From contig NZ_AQXI01000002.1 of NCBI RefSeq assembly GCF_000376445.1, forward strand, positions 248,001-312,000: 64,000 nt of DNA, given 5' to 3'. The DNA comes from Haladaptatus paucihalophilus DX253. Lineage in GTDB: Archaea > Halobacteriota > Halobacteria > Halobacteriales > Haladaptataceae. Both the position numbers and the translations under genes were made by a program. Numbering within the stretch: position 1 is the first letter of the stretch; every line of letters begins with the position of its first letter. The notes beneath the pieces were generated by a model, which saw only the letters and a program-made list of their open reading frames with translations, ran no database searches and was not told where the DNA came from. Below, piece after piece: positions 55,901-62,383 of the stretch.

Positions 55901-56283
55901 GCTCTGTTGACACAGCCCGGATTGAGGATGGTGACTACCACATGCGGATTCACCTCGCACCGAGCGTCGAAGTACGGGAGATAATCGAGACCGTTCAAGC
56001 CGAATATCCGGGTATGGAATTGCTCGCTCAACGGCAGGTCACGCGTACTGGTGATCCGATAGCTCAATTAGACCAGTTCCTCGAAGAGGACCTCACCGAC
56101 CAACAACGAACATCGCTCAACGCGGCCTACAACTCCGGATTCTTCGAATGGCCTCGCCCAACGACTGGGGAAGATATTGCCGACTCACTCGGTATCTCGT
56201 CGCCAACCTTCCACCAGCACCTTCGAACAGCAGAGCGAAAGGTGTTCGACGCCGTCATCGAGGGCTCGATAATGACCTCGTGA
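52969..56283 (+). CDS. Multi-PAS/GAF sensor regulator with DNA-binding domains at both ends
   Basis: 1104 residues. Order: winged helix 1-70 (TTSEVADQLNLGQRSTYTRL), PAS domains at about 85-190, 205-335, 345-445, 455-580 and 590-695 (for example VFVLDEDFQVAWVN and MVYRCRNETEWPMEFVS), a GAF domain at about 705-870, a Bat-type GAF-like domain about 880-1030, and HTH_10 at 1040-1095 (PTTGEDIADSLGISSPTFHQ). No kinase domain. It therefore senses several signals in one chain and acts on DNA directly. GC is lower than in flanking genes. Followed by copy B of the dispersed repeat. Confidence 0.92.
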   Translation: MEQPSLTDALRETLALFDGNATPRTTSEVADQLNLGQRSTYTRLKRLVEHDELETKKVGASARVWWRPPTNADQDIPDWPAAESLVDDVLDDADVGVFVLDEDFQVAWVNDATKRYFGLDYERVVGKDKRTLVNEYIASTITESNLFAETVLATYDDNTYTEQFECHVEPGDGHKERWLEHRSKPIEAGAYAGGRIELYYDVTNQKQTEQSLEESKQRYSSLVSNLPGMVYRCRNETEWPMEFVSDACTDLTGYDADAIESGTISWSDDIVHPDDRTQILETVQSGLDRNGQFTTQYRILTAHDEIRWVWERGRSVTDTSGSSTLEGVITDITGQKITEQELQEKELENVYERMDDGFVALDEDHRFTYVNNRAGALLERCPSELVGEHIWDAFERSSTVKAAITDVFENQEPKSQEIFYDPLETWFEAHIYPAETGISVYFQDITGRKERQTEVKQYERIVEAVDDGIYVLDSDYRFSMVSNGLTSMTGYERDELIGVHAQAIFGYDFFDIEEAKLAESESSDSSFAKLEDEIHTASGSTLTVESRFSRFELEDGEIGRVGVIRDVTDRVKHERQLEKLKRRYQKLVDNFPNGAVVLFDEDLRYLTVGGEVFEGLDVSADDLEGERVPKSLPAELRRDIEPRYSAVFDGETSDIEVDFGGRIRRIQAFPIYDEQGTVFAGMAMSQDITDRIERERRLKRQREHLSALNHFNDVFHDIIEAVIEQSTREEIETIVCDRLTDTDNYRVAWIGEVDNYTQTVNVRTGTGVEGYLDDITISVDPNDERSNGPTSRAILEREVQTTQDISTDSSYESWRDFGQKYGFRSSAAVPIVHEETLYGILTLYSDQPDAFTGKKCEIIGQLGEITGQAIAAVERKQALMSNEVVELEFQLTNVFETLGIDETTDGRITLNQSVPASGGMHLVYGTVTTDARDALGALITQLPQWNSMTVIDEGEDVSRFELRLSEPPVLSTVAAQGGSVDTARIEDGDYHMRIHLAPSVEVREIIETVQAEYPGMELLAQRQVTRTGDPIAQLDQFLEEDLTDQQRTSLNAAYNSGFFEWPRPTTGEDIADSLGISSPTFHQHLRTAERKVFDAVIEGSIMTS

Positions 56284-56330
56284 GAGCCGAAATTGTAGGC
56301 ACCGAGTCGGTGAGTAGCCGAAACCTGCTC

Positions 56331-56387
56331 CCCCGAGGGAGGCGACCCGGGCAGAAACACTTCCGCTTATCGTTGTAAGCGGAAGTG
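56331..56387 (+). repeat. Copy B of the dispersed repeat with perfect 12-base hairpin
   Basis: Repeat core 56331-56367 as in copy A. Overlapping its end is a perfect inverted repeat, CACTTCCGCTTA (56358-56369), loop TCGTTG, TAAGCGGAAGTG (56376-56387). It stands 47 bases after the sensor gene stop, so the hairpin may also end its transcript. Confidence 0.75.
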
Positions 56388-57324
56388 GATGAGATTTTGG
56401 CTGAAATGCTGAAACCAGTAACGAGAGGGGCTGAAAGCACCGCATTCCAATATATAAATCACATGTAGCTATATAAAATTGCAATCAGTGGGAGTTGAGA
56501 CTTCACCGGGTTTAGCGGGACTGAGATTTGTGGTTTCGGCCGAATTAGTGAACAAAAACTGCTTCAGACCGACGCTCGAACGACAATTATTGTCTCACTA
56601 CCAACTATTCCGGGAGATCTCCAAGACTACTACCGGTGTTGCCACGCAGAACTTGGGCGCTTCCTCGAACTGAGTAGCCGGTAGCCGATTCCTGTCTTTT
56701 CTTCAGCAGCGTGAGCGTATTATCGGCCGTTACAATCGGAGCGTGTTCGTACTCACCGGTCAACTCGACTTGCACGAGTAAATCAACCGCTCGCCAGATC
56801 GAGTACAGCAAGCAGGCAAACGCGAAGTAGAAGAGTCACAGCACAAAATTCTCCGGCATCGTTGCGGCTATGAACCGTTTGATGCTCTTGTAGCCGCTCT
56901 CGATTCCCCACCGGTATTCATACTCACGCAACAACCTCGAATCCCCATTCGTAATGAACACCGAAAACTGCCGATGTCCGTGCAATCAGAATTAGCTCGG
57001 CGTCGGTACACAATTTTAGTCTGTCACGTACCGATCCTGGTCCCACTGGAGTAACCGCTTTGCTTGGACTTGCTCACTCGTCCGCATCCGCTTTGGCCCG
57101 ACGTATTGAAGCCCACGTTTAGCGATTTCCTCAAAGATGTGCTGACTGTCGAACTCCCGATCTATCAGGGCATTATCGACGAGAACATGCTCTTGGACGA
57201 AATCCAAAAAATCACGGACGATCTCCAATTGGGAATCGCCATTCCGAACTGGTTGTGCATCTAAAACGGTCGATACTGCATTTCACCCGATGATAGGCAT
57301 ACTCACCGTCATCTGGCCCATTAT
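56388..57324. other. Gene-free accessory stretch around a decayed transposase
   Basis: Between the repeat hairpin and about 56660 there is AT-rich sequence (TATATAAATCACATGTAGCTATATAAAATTG-like, shown only in part: near 56452-56478) with no gene. From about 56663 to 57287 lies the transposase remnant described separately. Confidence 0.6.
56663..57287 (-). pseudogene. Decayed DDE transposase (haloarchaeal IS remnant)
   Basis: Reading the minus strand from about 57287: QLEIVRDFLDFVQEHVLVDN, ALIDREFDSQHIFEEIA, PKRMRTSEQVQAKRLLQWD, then a stop after DRYVTD. A deletion and new frame follow, giving SVFITNGDSRLLREYEYRWG, IESGYKSIKRFIAAT, a stop where Arg is expected after NFVL, then LFYFAFACLLYSIWRAVDLL and ELTGEYEHAPIVTADNTL, and a frameshift in the final LLKK. 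The pieces in order match a common haloarchaeal DDE transposase (Asp of DREFDS and Glu of RWGIESGYK being catalytic). N-terminus missing. Not functional. Confidence 0.85.
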
Positions 57325-58032
57325 CTATGGTCCGAGTAACTTCGCCTCCACTTTTTGAAGATGTTCATGCAACGTGGACGCTGATATGTCCAATTCATCA
57401 GCCAATCCGTCTGCAGAGATACGCCGGGGCGTCGAATAGTAGCCCTCCTGTCGTGCGAGTTGAAAAACCTCATGCTGTCGGCGAGTCAGTCGATGAAGTG
57501 GCAGTCCTCCCAATCCCGTCCCCCAAGCCGCCTCTGTGACACCCAGTACGTCGATTTCTGCACCTACAGACTCACAAATCTCGTCAATGATCGACTCTAC
57601 CTCTTCCCGATTGTAGTTAGTGAGGAGTCGCCAATACTCCACACCGTTGTTACCGTCCACGGGTTCCGCGTGGACGAAGCCGCGAGAGAGGAACTCGTCG
57701 CTGATTTGTGTCGTTCCGTCGTGGTCGATGAGAAGTCCTTTCGTCGCGTTCCCCGGTGTTGAGGTTGCTTCAAGTCGATGCATCTGGTTCACTTCTGAAA
57801 CGACGTACACCTGTGGATGAGCACGAATTTGTTCGATCCCCGATGAAATCTGTGCTTCGGTGTTCGCGTAGATGGTGTAAAGTGTCGTCGTCCGACCGTC
57901 CTGTCTCGTCCGTGTTCCGTACCCGATCAACCCAATATCTAACTCCTCTGTTAATTCAATGACCCAGCAGTCCGGGTGCCAGACCACGAGAGAAACGCAG
58001 AGGGCCCTGTCTGTGTGTTCAGAAGCGTTCAT
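57325..58032 (-). CDS. Bacterio-opsin-activator-like HTH_10 regulator
   Basis: 235 residues from ATG 58032 (MNASEHTDRAL). N-terminal sensor-like domain (WHPDCWVIELTEELDIGLIG, TLYTIYANTEAQ) then HTH_10: LTRRQHEVFQLARQEGYYST and ADGLADELDISASTLHEHL. The start lies inside the end of the ogt gene (14-base overlap), so it is co-transcribed with DNA repair. A role in alkylation response is possible but unproven. Confidence 0.9.
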   Translation of the reverse strand: MNASEHTDRALCVSLVVWHPDCWVIELTEELDIGLIGYGTRTRQDGRTTTLYTIYANTEAQISSGIEQIRAHPQVYVVSEVNQMHRLEATSTPGNATKGLLIDHDGTTQISDEFLSRGFVHAEPVDGNNGVEYWRLLTNYNREEVESIIDEICESVGAEIDVLGVTEAAWGTGLGGLPLHRLTRRQHEVFQLARQEGYYSTPRRISADGLADELDISASTLHEHLQKVEAKLLGP

Positions 58033-58450
58033 GTGTAGTGTCTCCTGTGCTCGTTGCGATGTCGGTTTCCCTCGTGTTCGCCTGCTCAAAGTTCAGTAGC
58101 TTCTCTTTGAGGCCAGGATAGATATACCCACCGAGGGAGTCTGTGCCGACAACACGGTGGCAGGGAATGACCACCGGAATCGGATTCCGTGCGCAGGCTT
58201 GGCCGACAGCGATGGGTGCCGTTCCCAATCGTTCAGCTATCTGCCCGTAGGTTCGGGTGTCGCCGTATGCGATCGTGCGGAGTTCTCGATGAACATCGCC
58301 AGTGAATCCGTCTGTAAAATCGAACGTGAGTTCGAACTGACGGCGACGACCGTTCTCGTATTCAGCCAATTGCTCTCTGATGGTATGCCGCGGCTCAGCA
58401 ATTCGTGTGGTGTCTAACTCGATTTGACGGGCGAATAGTTCGTACGTCAT
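58019..58450 (-). CDS. ogt: Methylated-DNA-protein cysteine methyltransferase
   Basis: 143 residues. Active-site motif IPCHRVVG with the methyl-accepting cysteine, preceded by YGQIAERLGTAPIAVGQACARNP (the helix-turn-helix part that binds DNA, shown in part) and followed by LGGYIYPGLKEKLL. It removes O6-alkyl groups from guanine. The N-terminal domain is short, as in Ogt. Overlaps the downstream HTH_10 gene by 14 bases. Confidence 0.95.
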   Translation of the reverse strand: MTYELFARQIELDTTRIAEPRHTIREQLAEYENGRRRQFELTFDFTDGFTGDVHRELRTIAYGDTRTYGQIAERLGTAPIAVGQACARNPIPVVIPCHRVVGTDSLGGYIYPGLKEKLLNFEQANTRETDIATSTGDTTHERF

Positions 58451-58529
58451 TGATAATTACTACTCACGAGAGATCGATAAAGATGGAACCGGTGATAGCA
58501 GGTCGTCCTGTTACTGGCTGTCGTCTTCT

Positions 58530-59321
58530 ATGAGAACTGTGAGAAGAATACAAACTATGAGGGGAGACAAGGCACCAGCTTGGCGAGCATTCTTTGTCGG
58601 TGCGAGAACGATCAGTCCATTTCTTGTCGGAATTGTCCCGTTTGCGCTCGTCACAGGTGCGACAGCAGTACGCGTTGGCATGACCCCAAGTCAGGCAGTT
58701 GGAATGTCCCTATTTATGTTCGCTGGGACAGCGCAACTCGCTGCAATCGAGCTCATGAAGCAAGCCGCCCCCATGGGGGTGGTTGTTCTGACGGCCATCG
58801 TTGTCAACGTTCGACTCGTCATCTATAGTATTTCAGCTGGCACATATTTTGATGGGGAAAATGTGCCAAGAAAACTACTGGCTGCGTATCTCCTCACTGA
58901 CGAGTCGTATGCAGTAACGTTCACTCGATTTCGAGAGGAGACACCTCAAGTTGGTCAGCGAATTTGGTTTTACATTGGTGCGGCTGGTGCACAATGGATA
59001 ACGTGGCAAGCAGGAACATTGACGGGAGCTGTTTTTGGAGCAAATATTCCCGAAATCATCTCTCTGGATTTCATCATTCCGCTAACGTTCTTAGCGCTGT
59101 TGATGCCGTTACTCACCGACCGTGCATTTCGAGTCACCGCGATAGTAGCCGCCGTCGTCAGCATTCTCGGTGCGAATATTCCATTCAATCTTGGGTTCAT
59201 CGTCGCTGTTATAGGAGGAATTTCGGCTGGAGTAATAATCTCCTCTCGAACAAAATCGTCTTCATCGCGATTAGGATTAACAAAGGACAGAGATGCAGAC
59301 ACTCCCAACGGTGAGAGATGA
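58530..59321 (+). CDS. azlC: AzlC family branched-chain amino acid exporter, large subunit
   Basis: 263 residues from ATG 58530; ATG 58557 (MRGDKAPAW) would give a more usual length start. AzlC features: ISPFLVGIVPFALVTGATAV, FMFAGTAQLAAIELM, NVRLVIYSI and DESYAVTFTRF, with about 7 hydrophobic segments. With AzlD it exports branched-chain amino acids or analogues. Stop overlaps the azlD start as ATGA. GC is visibly lower than elsewhere in the window, a sign of acquisition. Confidence 0.9.
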   Translation: MRTVRRIQTMRGDKAPAWRAFFVGARTISPFLVGIVPFALVTGATAVRVGMTPSQAVGMSLFMFAGTAQLAAIELMKQAAPMGVVVLTAIVVNVRLVIYSISAGTYFDGENVPRKLLAAYLLTDESYAVTFTRFREETPQVGQRIWFYIGAAGAQWITWQAGTLTGAVFGANIPEIISLDFIIPLTFLALLMPLLTDRAFRVTAIVAAVVSILGANIPFNLGFIVAVIGGISAGVIISSRTKSSSSRLGLTKDRDADTPNGER

Positions 59322-59671
59322 TCCCGATGGTGACTGGCTACGATTCAGTGATGATTTGGGTCATCATCGTTGCAGCGGGTATCGGAACGTTTGTGCTCAA
59401 ATTCCTCTTCTTTTTGATTTTCAGTAGAATCAACGAGATGAACCCGATAGCTACAAAAATTCTCAATTTTGTGCCAGCCGCAGTGCTTGCCGCATTGGTT
59501 GCACCCTCGATCCTCGTGATCTCTACCGAACTAAACGGAACACTTATTTTTGACACACCGAAGCTCATCGCGGGAGTCATTGCAGGGGCGGTTGCCTATC
59601 GTACGAATAACGCGCTTTGGACCATCAGTGTTGGACTCCTCGCTCTCTGGACGGCCAATCTGGTCCTCTGA
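59318..59671 (+). CDS. azlD: AzlD family branched-chain amino acid exporter, small subunit
   Basis: 117 residues, four hydrophobic segments. AzlD-like GIGTFVLKFLFFLIFSRI, LNFVPAAVLAALVAPSIL and KLIAGVIAGAVAYRTNN. Overlaps azlC by four bases, so the two are made together. Same low GC. No Lrp/AsnC regulator is next to the pair. Confidence 0.92.
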   Translation: MIPMVTGYDSVMIWVIIVAAGIGTFVLKFLFFLIFSRINEMNPIATKILNFVPAAVLAALVAPSILVISTELNGTLIFDTPKLIAGVIAGAVAYRTNNALWTISVGLLALWTANLVL

Positions 59672-60029
59672 TTGCCACACTCGGTGTGCGTTCTCAGTAT
59701 GGCATTCCTACAGAAGACCAACCGTACAGCTTCGAGGGATTGCATAGATTGAGAGATTTATCGTCAAAATATTCAATAGTTGTAAAGATAGAACCAGACA
59801 GGGGACTTTGAAAAGTTCGATTTTAGCCGCCAGAGAACTGAAGCGCTGCAGATCAATCCTCAAACAATCAGAATTTGTTCGAGGGGAGTTCGTGCATTGA
59901 GAGCGCCGATCTAAACTTCTGGTAATCACGAGGTCCGAGACGACGGCGGATTCGGCACCCGCTCGAACGTACGATTTCGGTCGACCGGTACGAGAATCGC
60001 TTCGAAGGGAACGACGAATCGGGCACCAA
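59672..60029. other. Gene-free stretch after azlD
   Basis: 358 bases with no credible frame. The first half is AT-rich like azlCD (TTTATCGTCAAAATATTC near 59758), the second returns to GC-rich host composition at about 59930, which may mark the right border of an acquired segment. No inverted repeats or tRNA noticed. Confidence 0.5.
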
Positions 60030-60362
60030 TCAGTGTACCGACATCTCTGAAAGGACGGTGACGCAGTATACACCGCCGATGATGAGGAGAATTCCGATAG
60101 CACCGATCATATCTATCGGTTCGTTGAATAGGACGGTGCCGATAGCCGCGACGCCGACGATTCCCAACGCGGCCCACGTTCCGTACACGACGCCGATCGG
60201 CAGTTCCTCCAACGTCAGTGAGACCAGATAGAACGCCAACCCGTAACCGATAACCACGCCGAGACTGGGGACTGGTTGCGAGAATCCCTCCGAGAGTTTG
60301 AGGGATGTCGTTCCGACGAGTTCGGAGAAGATTGCGCAGGCGAGCAACACGTACGGATTCAT
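60030..60362 (-). CDS. Small multidrug resistance (SMR) family transporter
   Basis: 110 residues from ATG 60362, four helices. SMR hallmarks: Glu14 in the first helix (IFSELVGTTSLKLSEGF), GYGLAFYLVSLTLEELPIGVVYGTWAALG (shown in part: LPIGVVYGTWAALG) and GIVGVAAIGTVLFNEP. Exports cationic drugs or guanidinium by proton exchange. TATA-like TATTTACATAT lies about 20-30 bases upstream. Divergent from a TrmB-type regulator that may control it. Confidence 0.92.
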   Translation of the reverse strand: MNPYVLLACAIFSELVGTTSLKLSEGFSQPVPSLGVVIGYGLAFYLVSLTLEELPIGVVYGTWAALGIVGVAAIGTVLFNEPIDMIGAIGILLIIGGVYCVTVLSEMSVH

Positions 60363-60581
60363 ACCGACAGCTCCAGCGCCGACGGATATGTAAATAGTGA
60401 AACAACCCGCCACTTCCGATTCGTTTTCACGAGGATGGCGTCCGACGGTGGCGGTTCGACATGCGACCACCGCCAGCGATTGAACGAACGGTAGCCACTC
60501 GTATCGAACCCCTCCGTGTAGTCGTCTCGCGAATCTCGCGATTGACCAACATATTTACTGGATGGGCGAGGACGACCACCC

Positions 60582-61372
60582 ATGACGGAGTTAGGAGAGC
60601 TCGGATTGTCGAGTTACGAGGAGAAGGCGTATCGGACTCTGCTAGTGACTGGAGCGGTAACCGCAACCGAACTCTCCGAGGATAGTGGCGTCCCCAGAGG
60701 CCGCATTTACGATGTACTCAACGGTCTGGAAGCACGCACGCTCGTACGAACGCGGTCGGGAGAACCGAAACGGTACGTCGCCGTCGAACCGGAGACCGTC
60801 GTCGAGCGACTACTGGCCGAGCGAACGCACGAACTGAAGCGAGAGTGGAATCGCTATCGAGAGAGAGAGCCGAAACGGTGCGTTCGAACCTCCTACCCAC
60901 GCCGCCGACCGAGAGCAATTTCTGGCTCGGGTCGCTCGGGAGCGACGAAATGGGGACGGCACTTCGACAGCACGTGCGTACCGCGGAGGAGTACGTCCAC
61001 GCCGCCGTCGGAACACCCTACGAGAATGCGACGTGGGAAACGCTACAGCGGGAATTCGATGCGTTTCTCGAGGGTGCTAGCGCGGACATCGCTGTTGATC
61101 TCTTGCTTAGTGAAACGGTAGTGACGACGCTCCCGGATACGCTCCCACAGCGACTCGATGAACAGCCCGTCGACGTTACTATCAGGACGATTCCGAATGT
61201 CGAACTGTCGTTCGATGTGGTCGACCGAAGTGAGACGACCATCGACATTCCGCATCCCGTGTCCAGAGACGACCGCCTCGGGGTGGTGGGAGTCAAAAAT
61301 TCACAGGTCGTCGAGGAATTCGAGCGGCACTTTCAGCGGCTGTGGACCGACGCGGAGCCACTCCTCGACTGA
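60582..61372 (+). pseudogene. TrmB family regulator interrupted by a frameshift in a GA tract
   Basis: Frame one (60582 to about 60868) encodes the winged helix: LGLSSYEEKAYRTLLVTGAV, ELSEDSGVPRGRIYDVLNGL and a start of the coiled coil. Frame shifted by two, from about 60860 to TGA 61372, encodes the rest: AETVRSNLLPTPP, NFWLGSLGSDEMG and LLLSETVVTTL, up to FQRLWTDAEPLLD. Joining them across GAGAGAGAGAG (60859-60869) gives about 263 residues, the usual TrmB length. The second part also carries an internal GTG. Either inactive, slippage-switched, or a sequencing error. Confidence 0.8.
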
Positions 61373-61496
61373 GGTCGATGGCCGACATCCAGGGTGGAAA
61401 GCCGACTGGCGAAGGGGAATCGACGGCACGGATGGGGCAGGCGCAAAATCGGGCGTCCACCCAAAAGACGAATTCGAGGACCGCGATCGTGTATCG

Positions 61497-62165
61497 TCAG
61501 GGTTCGCGGAGCGTGAACCACCAGTCGTGGTACTCGTAACCCTCCGCGTCGGCCTCTTCGCGGCGAGCGTCGGCGGCGGAAACGTCGCCCGGCGGCCGGA
61601 GGAGCACCTTGTCGCCGTGCATGTCGTTGTTCGGCCAGTTCGCCGGGGTCGCCACGTCCTCGTCGTCGGCGGTGACGAGGGCGCGGACCGAGCGGACGAT
61701 TTCGTCCATGTTACGCCCGATTTCCTTCGGATAGTAGAGCAGCAGGCGAAGGATGCCGTCCGGGTCGACGATGAACACGGAGCGGACGGTGCTGGTGCCC
61801 TGCCCCGGGTGGATCATACCGAGCGACTCGGCCACGGTGCCGGTTTCGTCGGCGATGATGGGGAACGTGATCTCGGTGTCCATGTCCTCCTCTATCCATT
61901 CGGTCCACTTGATGTGCGAGTGAACCCGGTCGACCGAGAGCCCGATGAGGTTGACGTCCAGTTCGTCGAACTCGTCCATGTGCTGTTGGAAGGAGACGAA
62001 CTCCGTCGTGCAGACGGGCGTGAAATCGCCGGGATGGCTGAACAGGACGAACCACTCACCGGCGTACTCGTCGGGGAGGTCCATCTCGCCGTGCGTGGTG
62101 TTCACGTGAAGGTCGGGGAACTGGTCGCCGATCAGCGGCATTCGTGCTCGGGAGGCGTCTTGCAT
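61497..62165 (-). CDS. Peroxiredoxin (1-Cys/Prx6-like)
   Basis: 222 residues. Peroxidatic Cys52 in FTPVCTTEF, preceded by FVLFSHPGDF, with SVDRVHSHIKWTEWI and the long C-terminal part (NWPNND, HDWWFTLREP) typical of Prx6-like archaeal enzymes. It reduces peroxides. A TATA-like TATTAATAC at about 62190-62200 supports leaderless start at 62165; an ATG eight codons on (MPLIGDQFPDL) is the alternative. Confidence 0.93.
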   Translation of the reverse strand: MQDASRARMPLIGDQFPDLHVNTTHGEMDLPDEYAGEWFVLFSHPGDFTPVCTTEFVSFQQHMDEFDELDVNLIGLSVDRVHSHIKWTEWIEEDMDTEITFPIIADETGTVAESLGMIHPGQGTSTVRSVFIVDPDGILRLLLYYPKEIGRNMDEIVRSVRALVTADDEDVATPANWPNNDMHGDKVLLRPPGDVSAADARREEADAEGYEYHDWWFTLREP

Positions 62166-62383
62166 GGGCTATCAGCATCGTATACCACAGGCAATAGTAT
62201 TAATATTCTGTCATTATTCTTGCTGACACGTCTCGGTTTACTTTCGGATAGCTCCGGGATGCACGCGCGAAGCGAGCACCGACCGTGGAAAGGCCGACCG
62301 TCCCGAAAGCGCACCGAACATCTTCTCACGGCGTAGGATTCGGGGGGTTATTGATAATCACGGGCATCCAAGTTCCGGGTACG

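Noticed and set aside
61342-61539. 65-codon open frame after the TrmB remnant
   Set aside because: Overlaps the end of TrmB and the peroxiredoxin stop, with no domain or promoter support.
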